A DNA stretch of 64,000 nt, taken from the NCBI GenBank assembly GCA_012274445.1, contig JAAROD010000058.1:62001-126000 (forward strand). The letters run 5' to 3'. The notes under the pieces are model-generated. The model was given only the letters and a program-made list of their open reading frames with translations. It was not told the origin of the DNA and ran no database searches. Origin of the DNA: Sclerotiophoma versabilis (Eukaryota; Ascomycota; Dothideomycetes; Pleosporales; Didymellaceae). Within the stretch, counting starts at the first letter, position 1; each line of letters opens with the position of its first letter. A program made the translations under genes and the position numbers. Below are positions 43,112 to 55,338 of this stretch, piece by piece.

Positions 43112-45645
43112 TTAGAGCAAAGTTGCGCATCCAGAGTATTGAGCGATTATAGACTGTAAAATTAGGAGACGATTTTAATCTATTGTAGGAATGTTATACT
43201 AAGCCTTTGACGGAAATTACGCTGCAACAAGTTGCAATGGCCTAACGCAAATATCGTTGCGTCTTTGCAGTCAAGCTGGCTCCAAGCTTGTGGTGGTGCG
43301 CCACTACCTCCATTTGCTCCTTCCTTCCACGCCAAAGACAAGCAACCGTCTTCATTTATGCGCACTCCACACCTCTACCAGTCCGCTTGCAGTGACGGGA
43401 ACGGTCTTTGCTTGCATTGGCTAGTGGAATCAACCTACTGGATGAGGCAAGTTTGGTCAGATGTCGATCACAGAGGGAGGGAACAGTCTGGTAACTTCAG
43501 CCAAAAAGGCGATCGCTCATCCTTCGACTGCGTCGAAAGTTTCGCACTGAAGATCGATACTTCCCGATCAGGCAGGTCTGCTCTACTGTCGATTGCGGAT
43601 GTAGGGGAGTGTCTGCCAATTTCTGCCAGAACAAGCCTCGCTTGGCCGCTTGCGGTTCGTTCTGGTAGGCGGCTGCATCCTTCGATGAAAGTCTGAGTCG
43701 TGTGCAATTCCGCTTCCTTAATTGAGAGCATTGAGCGGACTGGCAGCGGCACAGGTCAGGAGCTCAATTGCGTGCCTTTGAAGTCGAAGCACAGAGCGTG
43801 CTTCTCCCCAGTTTAAGCTTTGGCGACCAAAGACAGGCCTTTGACGACATCTGCGATGATCCAGAAGCCGTCCCGGTACCCACAAGGCCCGCAGAAAAGC
43901 CGTTGATTCGGTAATGACTTCGTAATGAGGTCGGCTGTGGAGAGATGAAATAAAATCAAACGACTCGAGGGTTAGATTATGGGAGTGGTGTGGCGATTGT
44001 ACGAGATTGATGGCAGATTACCTCATTGACTCCCCGATGTTCAATCTCGGAAATCGAGTCGGCAACATGCGTCGAAGCGAGGACTCCTGTTAGTGGTGCG
44101 GAACAGCAACTGTTTGGTGCCTGAGGGTCAACGAAAGACTCTGAACAATCGTGAGACATGAGAGACAACGCCAGCGCCCGTGAAATGGAACACTCCACTG
44201 TTCGTAGGATCTTTAGCAGATGCTAAGTGAGGATTCTGGTTGCGACAGCCGCATACACAAAGCGTCGCAGCAGAACCGGCTGTGGAGCAAGAGCAGGCAC
44301 TCAACAGACGGAGCAGATGCACCAGAATTTGCCTTCAAAATCAGCAGAATCGTCTTCTCGACATCGACTGGTGTTTGGGGGGATCAGCCTTTCAGGTAGT
44401 ATCGCAGCGCAGCCATTGAACTAGCCCGCAGCTGGCAGCTTCAATTCTCATCCAACCAAGTTGCGCGAATCACAGCGCTGTCAAGTCATCGCCGCCCATC
44501 AAATGTCACTGGAGATATTTCAAGCTTCACATGCCATCACACGTCATTATCAATAAAGCATTGCTGAGTCTGCTGGCGAAAATGTCTTGTTGACAGCCAA
44601 GATCTATTTTTGTTTCGCACAGCCACGAGATGCGACCGAAGAAGCATCGACAAGCGGACATATGCCTTACTGAGTGCACAGTAACCCAGGGGCCGGATCG
44701 GGTCTCCCTTGACGAGTTTCGAGGAGAAAATGGGTGAAGAGCAGACATGCAGTGGTTGATAGTCTTAGGTTGGCTTGGAGAGAGGTCACGATGTCAAGCG
44801 CGCTGAAGCGCAGCTGAACAAGCCCTTTGTCTGTGGAAGGGCTGCTCCTTGGGTAACGCGAGATGGGACTTGGCGGGCGTGACTCGCGCCGTTGCTAACT
44901 GAGCCACGACGGTCTGGAGCGGACGGGACGCCTCTGATAGGCTCCCCTGCATTGTCGCACTCTTCAGCTCGTGAGTATTCAGTGGTTCATCGTGGCCGAG
45001 CACGCGAGCACAGCACATGTGTTGCAGCGTAGTCGAGTTAAAAGATGCTCAGGGTCTTCAGCCTGCGCACTTGGAATATTCGCACTCTCGCAACCCTCAC
45101 ACATCACCAATCTCTGCGCGGTTCTCGAACTCAGCCGCTCTTCGATCATCCTTCGATAAAGCCGTAGGCCTGTGCCATTGTTGATCCTAGCGCCGCGCGT
45201 CCCTGCTTGTTCGGGACGACTGTCCAATTGCCCCTGCCCAACTGCACAGCCAAGGTTTCAGCGGTGGCCCTAAACTTGCCATCTCTCCCCAACCCGTCTC
45301 CAGTGGTCTCCAGCTTCTCACACACACTTGTTGCTCGGCGCTTTCCTACGTCGTTGTCTCTCGTTTCACATTCGTCTTCTCCGCATCGTCCAGCATCTTC
45401 CTAGGTTTTCGTGCTTCCTGTTTGCATCATCATCATCAGCGTTTCTGCCTCTCCACCAGCTTCTTGAGGCACGACAAAGGTTGAACCTGCGGCCAAATCC
45501 CGTTTAATCCGCTCTCGTATTCCTTAGTAAACGACCGTTTCATACATCCGTCACCCATCGCCGCATACGCACCCTTCATCGATTGCGACTCTCGCACACC
45601 GGGACCACTTCTACGACGACCGCCTGCGGGCGTAGGCAGGCTACC
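43112..45645. other. Long intergenic space, no gene seen
   Basis: About 2.5 kb upstream of the FLC-family gene. The last 400 bases (45240-45645) are pyrimidine-rich with CATCATCATC and CTCTCC-type runs, resembling a long fungal 5' leader. Earlier frames on both strands have no recognisable motif or family features. Confidence 0.55.
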
Positions 45646-47976
45646 ATGAAGTTTCACAGCTCCTACTCGAGCATGCTCGCACCATTACTACTCTTGGCCT
45701 CAGCGCCACTGGGCGCACTCGCCAACGACGTTCTCCAAACCAACGGTTACAGTTCTTGTTTGAACGGTAATTCAGACATCAAAGTGAACAAGCTCGATAT
45801 TTCGTTCGACCGAACGACCAAAAAGATCAAATTCGATGTATCGGGTAGCAACGGGAAGGAGCAAAAGGTTATGGCGACACTGAAGGTGAACGCGTATGGA
45901 AAGGAGGTCTACAGCAATAAATTTGACCCTTGCGAAGGGGACATGAAGGTGGATCAGTTGTGTCCAGGTAGGTTGCCTGCCATCATAGCATCTGTACCGT
46001 TACTGACTCTAGGTAGTGCCCGCTGGAACTTTTGGTGCAAGTGGAGAGCAGAGCATCCCCGAAAAATTTATCTCCCAGATCCCAGCTATCGCATTCAGCA
46101 TCCCGGATATCGACAGCCAGGCAACTATGCAGCTCACAGCTATAGACGGCGGCGAGGAGCTCGCTTGTATCACGTCACAAGTCAGCAACGGCAAGTCACT
46201 CTCGACAACAGGAGTGTCTTATGTCGCGGCAGGTATCGCTGGCGCTGCTTTAGCAGTCGGAGGTCTTTCTGCGCTGGCCGGTGCCGGTCAAGTCGGTGTT
46301 GCCCACTCGAGTCCCACGTTCGGCGATGTTGTTTTCTGGTTCCAGGGAATGGCCATGAACGGTATGATGAGCGCCGACATTCCTGGCGTCTACCGAAGCT
46401 GGTCGAAGAACTTCGCCTTCAGTACGGGTCTCGTTTACTGGGAGGGCATGCAAACATCCATCGACAACTTCCGTGAGAAGACCGGAGGCAACCTCACGAC
46501 CAATAGCGTCGAGTTCTTGGCGAACGCCACGCTTGTCCACGTCGACCAGAACATGACCTTGACCAAGCGCAGCTTCGACGGTATCAGCGAAGTTCTCCTG
46601 TGGACCCGTGACGATCTTGAGACCAACGTCAATGGCACCACCGAGGCCGGTGGCGACAATAAAATTATCCATACAGTCAAGGGTATCCAAGGCTACGTTG
46701 AGGAGTACAAGATTCCTAACGGCAACACCTTCATGACTGTTCTTCTCTGGTTTGCGATCGTCATTGCCGCCATTACTGTTGGTATCCTGCTTCTGAAGGT
46801 CATCCTCGAGACCTGGGCTCTTTTCGGAACCTTCCCCAAGCGTCTGACCAGCTTCCGAAAGCGTTACTGGTGGACTCTTGCAAAGACCATCACCAACTTG
46901 ATCTTGCTCCTTTACGGCATTTGGACTCTGTACTGCGTTTATCAGTTTAAGAATGGAGACTCATGGGGGCCGAAGGTACTCGCTGGTGTCACGTTAGCTG
47001 CCTTTACGGCTATCCTGGCCTTCTTCACCTGGAAGATTTGGAGTATTGCCAACAAGTACAAGAAGCTCGGAGGCGACAACTCTGCTCTTTACGACAACAA
47101 GGAAGTGTGGCGCAAGTACTCCATCTTCTACGAGAACTACAAGAGGAACTACTGGTGGATCTTCGTCCCTGCCATCGTCTACGCTTTCGCTCGCGGTTGC
47201 GTTATCGCTGGTGCGGATGGTCACGGTCTCGCTCAGGCTGCCGGACAGCTCATCGTTGAAGCCCTTTTGCTCTGTGTCCTCCTGTGGGCGCGACCATACT
47301 CGCTCAAGTCTGGTAACTGGATCAACATCACTATCCAGGTTGTGCGTGTCCTCTCAGTTGTATGCATTCTGATTTTCGTCGAGGAGCTCGGCATGACGCA
47401 AACCACAAAGACCGTTACGGGTCTGGTTCTCGTCGTTGTGCAGGCTGTTCTGACTGCTGTTCTGGCCATCCTAATTGCAGTCAACGCTATCATCATCTGC
47501 TGCAAGGAGAACCCCCACCGAAAGAAGAGGAAGGAAGCTGGTAAGTCATATACACATTGTCTACAAACGCTCAATTTAACATCCTTACAGAGAAGGCTCG
47601 CGACCTCGACAACCTCACTCCTCTCGATGCTCGCAACTCGCTGCTCATGGACCCTCAGGAGTACAAGCGCACTTCTCTGCCTTCGCCATTTGGACCTCGC
47701 GCTGCTGGTTACGATGCGGTGCCGCTCTCAGAGCAGAACACCGCCTACAACGGCGGCCGACGATTCGAAGAAGATCGTGGCCATCTTCTTGCCGATGCTT
47801 CGACGTTCGGCAGGACACCAAGCCATAACCCAAGCTTCAGCGACGACCACAACCACTCCATAAGCCCGCAACCACGACTGCCGGATCTAGAGTTCGGTCA
47901 ACAAACTGGCTACATCCAGCCAAACAACGCTCCGTGGCAACCCCAACGGGGAAACCAAGGCGGTTACGCGTATTAG
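45646..47976 (+). CDS. FLC/Pkd2-like TRP membrane protein with ML-like domain
   Basis: Protein of 743 residues, exons 45646-45967, 46017-47540 and 47591-47976. A signal peptide (to about residue 27, ending GALAND) is followed by an ML-like lipid-recognition domain to about 165, including NGYSSCLNG, DISFDRTTKKIKFDVSG and SIPDIDSQATMQL. The TRP-like part (PF06011) has a hydrophobic helix near 173-199 and about eight more helices between 210 and 620, with segments like FMTVLLWFAIVIAAITVGILL and YWWIFVPAIVYAFARG. The cytosolic tail is polar and disordered, ending GNQGGYAY. Yeast Flc proteins and fission-yeast Pkd2 of this family act at ER or plasma membrane in calcium homeostasis and wall integrity; heme or FAD transport was first proposed. 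Function here is by family only. Confidence 0.9.
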
Positions 47977-49321
47977 AGGAGGATTGATACCCAAAACATT
48001 GTAAATCGCGGGTTGTGCATGTTTCCTTTGTTTGCATGGTGGAGCGATATGGAGAAACCGATCGGTATTCTGACATCTAGAGCGGCGAAATACCAACACA
48101 TACAGTGTTCTGTCGGCAGGCCCTGGACACAAAGCACATAGCCAGGTGACTTGACCCATGACATGAACATTCTGATACAGCATATTTGTAATCAATGATG
48201 CGGCCTGGGGCGCGCAGTGTAGTTGAAGGTATTTTCTATATGTAGACGGAGTGGAGGTAGCAATAGCATTACAACCAAACACCTAGTTATATTCCAAGCG
48301 TGCAAGACACTGTGGGGTTGCAACGCTTTCAGCGTTTTTCTGGAGGCGTCTGTCAACCAAACTGCAGAGCCCTGCTAGTCGGCGCCAGCTCACGGTACTT
48401 CGTTAGCCAAGCCTTACACAAAGAGACGCATGCAAATGTTGGGAGCTAGCCTAGACACCCCTGAATCTAGCTGTCCAGACCTCACTTGAGAAGGTCTTGG
48501 ACCGTCGCACAGTTCAGCTCCGCTGCACGAGCACTCGCCAACTCGCCAGCCGAGAAAAGCCTCGTCAAACAGCCTGTCAATGATGCACACGGCCGCTGGG
48601 CAATAATCCGCTTATCTGCAGCTCGCTGCATGTGCTCTATCGAAAACGAAGAGCTGCAGCACCAGCTATCTGCAGAGCAAGTCAGCACGAAAAGCTTCAC
48701 ACAGAGAGAGCTCTGGCACCCTTACTTGAGCCGGCGGCGACCCCGGTACTTACGGTTTCTTTGTGATTTCCACAAGGTGAGGCTGAAGCTGAGAGCGCGG
48801 CGTGGCGCTTTTGGCAGCCGAACTGGACCGGACCTGGCACAAGTGGATGCAGGGACAAGACGCCAACAAGGGCGGGAGATCCGCGGCGATCCTATTTCGA
48901 GCGCGCTACCACTTCTCAAGACAGCCTAGAAAACACTATCTAACGCCTACAGATATCGATTACTCTAATTGACTACCCTATGTGACTTGCTAACTGTAAC
49001 CATGCTTCGCTTCGTGCCTGGGCCGAGAGCTCTACAGAGTAGCGCGCAATGGCGTACCTGAAAGGTGAGGTAGGTTTTGGATGATAAGGGTCTGCCTCTC
49101 CCCTTCTTCGAGACGTTGTTGCTTCTTCGAACTTTTCTCACTTGCCGGAAGTTTTTGGGCGTGCAAAGTAGCTGCTGCTCCTGCTGTGTCGACTGCTCAG
49201 CGTCCTTTCGTTTCCTTATCTGCATTCGTCTCTACGGCCCTCACGTCCATTTACTCGGCTCTACGCTGCATAATCAGCATAATTAAATTTCGGAATTCCC
49301 CACTACAACAGTACTGCGAAC
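47977..49321. other. Intergenic space, no gene seen
   Basis: Between the FLC-family gene and the GH128 gene, both plus. The 48486-48929 frame has no signal, domain or splice pattern that I recognise. The 60 bases before the GH128 start are a likely short leader. Confidence 0.55.
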
Positions 49322-50298
49322 ATGCGTTCCACGACCCTCTCCGCCGTTGCAGGCCTCGCGGTCCTCGCACCTCTCACAACCGCCCAGTCCAGCTCGCCAA
49401 AACGAGGGCTTTGCCACGTCCCGTCTCAGAAATATCCCAGCGACGACTCCATTTGGACTGCTGGCGACCTAACATGGTACTACAACTACAAAGCTGAGCC
49501 GTCCGACGCGTACAAGAACAACAAGAATATCCAGTTCGTGCCCATGCTCTGGGGCGCTTCCGATAGCGACACCGGCACACCCTTCTACGATTCAGTCAAG
49601 AGGCAAATCGACGGCGGCGCAAACATCAGCTACGTTCTCGCTTTCAACGAGCCTGACGGTGGGCACTCGACGGGCGGCTCAGCACTTCCTGTCGACCTGG
49701 CCGCCGCACGCTGGAAGGCTGAGATCGAGCCGCTGAAGAAACTGGGCGTCAAGCTTGGTGCTCCAGCCGTTACTGGTGCAGCGAGCGGTTGGGCGTGGCT
49801 GCAGAACTGGTTTACCGCGTGCAATGGCAGTTGTACGCCTGACTTCATACCGGTGCATTGGTATGGCAACTTCGACGGCATGGCGAGCCATATTGGCCAG
49901 GTCATGGCAACATATCCGAACATGACCGTCTGGGTTACGGAATATGGATTCCCGAACCAGGACCTCAAGGCGACGCAGGAATTCTACAACATGAGCAAGA
50001 ACTCCATGGATGGGTGGGAGTAAGTTCACTGCTGTAATGAAGGTGTTAGATGAAGAAGCTAATGATGGACAGTAACCTCACACATTACTCATACTTCGGC
50101 GCTTTCCGCAGCGATGTCTCGAACGTTGGCCCCAACGCTGCCATGCTTAACCAGGACGGAAAGCTTACGGATATCGGATCGTGGTACATGGGCGGCGTTG
50201 CTACGAATAATATTCCCGAGAGCGCTGGTGGTCGTATCCAGGCAATCGGACTACCGATTGCGTCCATCTTGGCTCTCTTCTGGGCTTGTATGCTCTAG
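49322..50298 (+). CDS. GPI-anchored GH128 beta-1,3-glucanase
   Basis: Protein of 307 residues, exons 49322-50019 and 50073-50298 (53-base intron). A signal peptide (1 to about 22, ending TTAQ) precedes a TIM-barrel GH128 domain. The acid/base glutamate is Glu110 in LAFNEPDG and the nucleophile Glu207 in VTEYGF; FVPMLWG, the VHWYGNFDG strand and the HYSYFGAFRS segment are also family marks. The C-terminus has a small-residue site (ESAGG) followed by a hydrophobic run ending FWACML, a clear GPI-attachment signal, so the enzyme is held on the plasma membrane or wall. Related fungal proteins (fission-yeast Asl1 type) act on alkali-sensitive wall glucan. Remodelling of the fungus's own beta-1,3-glucan is the most likely job. 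Confidence 0.92.
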
Positions 50299-53200
50299 AT
50301 TGGCCGCATACTGACCTTTGGTCTGTCACTGGTGGCTCTGTTCTGGGCCTGTGTGTATTAAGAAAGCCGTATATACCCTGTACAAGAACTTGCAATCAGA
50401 GTGCTTGTCAGCGCGGTATCGACGCTCTTTCTCTGGACACCACTCGAATCACTTCCCGAGGATTATCTTGGATGCAATGCCCCTTTCGACATGAAGCGTT
50501 CTGGACCTTGCCAGTGCACGACGGTCCTGGTGGTTTTGCGGTCTTCTACGTTTCAGTTCGACAGTATCTTGCAGCATCCGTTTTCCGGCTCCTAGCCGGA
50601 TTCTCAATTGTCACGGCCGTGCAATCTGTGGTCGAGGGGCACTTGCATCGAGCTAGACGGTGCGAATTATCGGTTGGGGTAGGAACGAGATTGCAGCGCA
50701 TTCAGCGTGATCGGAAATCTAAGCAGCGTTTGCTAGAGTTTCGTGCTGCTCCTGCTAGAAAATTCATGGATAGACCTAGATTAGATGAGATTGATTGACA
50801 CTGGTTGGCGTTAAGGGCGTTGTTAGTACGTTCGTAGATGTTCAATCAAGATTTGGAAGATTCCAAGTAGGTTGTCAATGGTATGTGAAGATGTACAAGT
50901 TCATCTGCTGGAATCTTGATACTTCGATGCAGTCTCATGCACATCCTACACTGTTTATTAGGTCTAAGCAGCCACTTACCGCTGTTCATGTATTTAACCC
51001 TAACGAGTGAGTTGCAAGCACAGCTAGTAACTTGCCTATCTGTGCTAGAAAATCTACACTTGCACGGAAGACTTAGATGGTCAATAAAATGGAGACTCTT
51101 TCTGAGAAAGAATGGGACTAGCGTGAGCTCTCCCTGCTTAGTCCTGCATTTTGCCAAGTGGCTACTCAGAGCTGGCAAGATGCAGTATACATACCTTGAT
51201 GCGCCTGTAAGCATAGTGGCGCTGCTTGCATTGAGCCCCCGAATCATGGCACAACTAACACTACCGCAGCATGCTCTGCTCTAAACACGGCTTATGTATT
51301 CGCGTTCACCTGACACACCCTTCCATGCCGTATACTTACTGAAGGAGATGTTGAGGAACACTGCTATAAATTCGGTTGATGCCACTGATGCACTTTCTTG
51401 CGACGTTGAAGCGCTCCTTGCACAATTTGGGCCTCCATCCGATCAAACCGAAGATGAAGATGAGTCTCATGGCCATCGCAGTGCGGACATTGCAGAATAT
51501 GGGCAATTTAAACATAACCTAAATATGTAACATAACAAATTAGCTGCAGGTGGCTTACAGCCTATACAGCAGTGTACAGGCCCTCTTGGTTGGGCCTGTT
51601 GGTTGGTTCCGACAAGTTTGCGGAGCCATATGAACGCTGCAACCCCCACTTCTCAGCCTTGTCTCAACTTCTCAAGACACTTGAACTGGGTATTCATATC
51701 AGATAGCAAATCGCATTTACAAAGCCGTGTTACTGACGCTCTTCCTCCTATTTGGCTGTGCGCAAACGATCTCAGATGTGCCAATCGTGGTGGCACCTAG
51801 CAGTGGATGGTAAGTTTCGCGGGGAGCACGGCAGGCGCTTTGATGTCGGTCACTAGTATGGTAACAGGAACGGGCCTGATGGTCCGTGGTCGATGTTCCA
51901 TCACGACTGCGCAGGCTTACCTAAGTACAAACATTAATGCTGCGAGACCGTGTCTGTTTGTGGGGTGGCCATAGATTCTGTGTACAAAACTTAGCTTTTG
52001 TATGTCATTGCAGTAAGCGATAGGTTGGGTTGGTAGGTGTGGTGAGTCTTATAGGTGCGGTGAAACAAGTTAGACGACTTTCCTCAGCGGCAGGTAAGTT
52101 TTCTGGCAAGGCGTCGAAGGGGTGGCGCTATATGCTCGATGTTTTGACGGGATCTGAGGGTCAGGTAAGTGTTGACTGAGGTCGTAGTAAGTACTACATG
52201 TTCAGCTAGATCTGAATACACGCTGCACTCTTGATATAGGAATGTAGGATCCGAACTAATTCGAGAGTAGCCTTCATGAACGTCCAGACAGCATGCTCAC
52301 CAGCCGTCACTACACAGCTCATCAAAACCGCGCAACAGAAAACCAAATCCACTCGATAAATATGCAGCTCCAATCCCGTTCGCTGCTCTGGCCCCTGTAG
52401 GTACCACCTCTATCGCATCCGCACATAATTGCAAGACTAAACTCGACTACTGCCGCTGTGCGCTCCAGGGTATCGGTGGTTCATCCTCTACTACCCCATC
52501 CCTCTTCTCTCACCTACTTCTCCATCCTGTAAGACCCCAGTCCAAAGAAAATGCATCTGACCCTCCTAGGCAAGCGCAAAACCTAGGTCACCCGAGCGCT
52601 CAGATACAAAGGTTAATCAACAGACCAGAAGCACATCGACGATGCGTTATTCTACTCCAGAGCGGTGACAACGTAAACACTGAACTTCAAGCGTTCTGTG
52701 GAGAGGGGAGGTGCGTGAATAGCGGGGACGATACGAGTGATTATTACAGGAGGGTTTTCGTGCTCAAGTACAGAGAAAGTCAGGATCCAATCGAAGATTT
52801 GGGGAAGGGTGTGGAGCCAGAGATTCGAAGGATTGACGGTTTGGTAGTGGAAAATTGAACTATATACGCTCTTTGACATTTTATGTTGCTATGTGGAGTG
52901 CTGAGTGGCTGTCAATACTCATGCCTAGAACGGGACTAGAAGTTGATTCTGGGTTTGAAATGAAACAAAAATACTAGTATGTATTGAGGCTTAGTGTCGA
53001 AGAAATGTTGCAGCTTGGCTACCGCATTCGAAATCCTGTACGCACTCTACCACAATGTACGCGTCGTTACACCTTCTGCATAATGAATTGTGTGACAACC
53101 CCGCCTAGCAAACTCGCCTCTTGATACCACGCCTGAACTTCCAAAATGACTCCCAAAAAGTACACTAAAGTAGAATTTTAAGTAAACCGTCCTAGCAGAA

Positions 53201-53662
53201 AACCAAACCCTCTACCCCGTTCCTCACTTTCACGCTTAAAATGCTATCCACGCTCTAAAGCCTCATTGCTTGCGTCTTCAACCCAGACCCTGCAGTCTGC
53301 ACTGTCCCACACTCCACGCCCATAGAAAGCAGAACTACCTTCGCACCTCAATCTTTAAACACTTCCCTCCTTGGCCTGTGCCAGCTAACATTGAGTTGAA
53401 GCAGTTGTAGGTCTATATTCTGTTCTTAGGTGTTGTCCTGTCTGCACGCATGCCCTATATAATAGAGCGCTCTAAAGTGCCACCTACATAATAAGCTCCG
53501 TAAAGACAGCGCCTAAGTAGAAGCTCTACCTCCCTAATGTCCTTGCGAGAGTATATATTTTCTAAGACGCTATTTGCAAAAAGATAAGAACTGAGTGTCA
53601 GACGCTGGCCTGCGTCCGGGCTCCAACAGAGTTGGGATGACAATATAAGTACTGTTCCGGCC

Positions 53663-53684
53663 TGTCCACTCATAGGAGTGGACA
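53663..53684. repeat. Perfect 9-bp hairpin
   Basis: TGTCCACTC, loop ATAG, GAGTGGACA. A perfect inverted repeat within the gene-poor tract, of unknown meaning. Confidence 0.85.
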
Positions 53685-55201
53685 CTCTATACTTTTTGGA
53701 GGTGGTCTTGGCTCAGTGGGCCGGAGCTGGGTCCTGACACTGAATTACTAGACATAGTTTTCAGTAGCGTCTTTACTCACTCTTTAAACTCTTCAACCCT
53801 TTCTGCCCACAAGTTGTTTTGATAACAGTCTTAAGATAAAAGTTAGCTAGGCTTCTGTAGAACTTGTTGTAAACTGACTATTGCTCTAGAGATTAATTTT
53901 AAGCTTGCGGCAAAGCATTAAAGGTGTTAGAAGTTAAAAACTTATTGGCAAGATCTTTAATAACAATAGTAGTTCTACCTAGCTCTACGCAGAATCTATC
54001 TTAGACGTAGCGCTATTTAAAGATGGACCTTTAGAGGGCAAAAACATACAACAGCGGGTATTCGCTAGTGGTCACCCACCTAACTACTAATCCGCCGGTA
54101 CGTTGCTTAAATAGGGCTGAGCGAACGGGAAGCCTTGTTTTCAACGTCCTATGGTCGTATGTGGAAGTGAGGGACAAGTTGGGAGTATATGTATCCAAAA
54201 GCCAGGCCTTGCTTCCAAGGCTGCTGGACTGCCACACAAACACCTCCCCAGGCATTAGAGATTATGACGTTCATTGTCGAATGCCACTCTGACAAAAGCT
54301 GAGTGTCCTCCATGTCGTTCTTCTTTCGCTGATTGACTCAGTCGTATCGTAGACCATTTTGTCGTGATGTCGTTGACAAGCAACTGATGTCTTTCTCTAG
54401 TCATGTTCTGTGTGCAGGTGCTGGCGACATGATTCTTTCAATCCTCGTATTCATGTCCGAATTGTGGTTCTTCATGCAAACGCGCTAGAACCCTAGTTCA
54501 TCCGTCATAAAGCTTGCAAAGATCTAGTCGCTGCCAGCCACCTAAAACGGCGACATCGTGATCGCTCAGACGGTCAGCTCGGTTCTCGGTGTGTCCATTT
54601 TTGGGGGCGCGGGGCAGCCGGATGTGGCAACGTCACTGGCGCTCAACACACTCGGCGTGCTCGTTTTGAAAGCAGATATCGAGTTGTAGCAAACTCGATG
54701 AACATAGTTCTCTTCATCCTATCTCTCAATGAAGAGACTTCTTAACAGATAAGCTCGGGGACGCTGCGGTCATGATGAGGCCATGGGCAGATGTTTGGAG
54801 GGGCAGTCGAAGCTTTGACATTTGGCTGATATCCGCTGCAAATCAGGAACGCAGCAGCTCGGCCTAAGCCTGAACGGGCGTTAAGGTGGGGCCGCTCCCA
54901 CACATCAGGTCATCGTGCTATCATGACGCAGCAAGGCACGCAAACAGCAAACAGTTCCAATTCGACGGAAAGCTCACGTTATGATGAAATGATGGTGCAG
55001 AAGCGGTGCTAAGCCGCCCAATGGCCAATGGCACAGCAGGACAATGGATCAGGAGAGATTTCCGTTGACAGCTCTCAACGACCGCAACTGCAGCTACGGT
55101 ACTCAAATAAAGCTGGCAACCCAGTGCATAGCTTTTTGTACTTTTCTGCTTTTACCCCGAGCCCTAGCTGAAGGTGTATGTCACCTTGGAGCTCTAAATC
55201 C

Positions 55202-55228
55202 TTTCTCAAGTTCCTCAAGTTCCTCAAC
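55202..55228 (+). repeat. Three 9-base repeats upstream of phosphoketolase
   Basis: Units TTTCTCAAG, TTCCTCAAG and TTCCTCAAC in tandem, 111 bases before the start codon. They may lie in the leader or core promoter. Confidence 0.75.
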
Positions 55229-55338
55229 AACTTGAACCCTTTCCGCCCAGTTCCGCCTCCTACATCATCGCACCCATCTCCACGTAGAACTGAAAGACAC
55301 GCGTTCGTCTGTTCGTGTCTCCAAACACCACAGCAAAC

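Larger units (their letters stand above)
50299..55338. other. Five-kb gene-poor tract, possible decayed repeats
   Basis: No intact gene seen in about 5 kb. From about 50.8 kb onward the sequence is AT-richer than flanking gene regions, especially 53.4-54.1 kb with many TA steps. Fragments with peptide-like character occur (for example 51294-51530 plus and 54031-54255 minus), but I cannot name a family. A short perfect hairpin lies at 53663-53684. The end of the tract contains the phosphoketolase promoter. Old, mutated transposon sequence is plausible but not shown. Confidence 0.5.

Noticed and set aside
48486..48929. 147-codon plus-strand frame between FLC-family and GH128 genes
   Set aside because: Low-information composition with no recognisable family; an open minus-strand frame overlaps it equally well.
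50286..50798. 170-codon plus-strand frame after the GH128 gene
   Set aside because: No domain, signal peptide or splice pattern; probably 3' flank of GH128 open by chance.
54031..54255. Possible transposon-derived peptide on the minus strand
   Set aside because: The peptide looks non-random but I cannot tie it to a named element, so it is left as part of the gene-poor tract.
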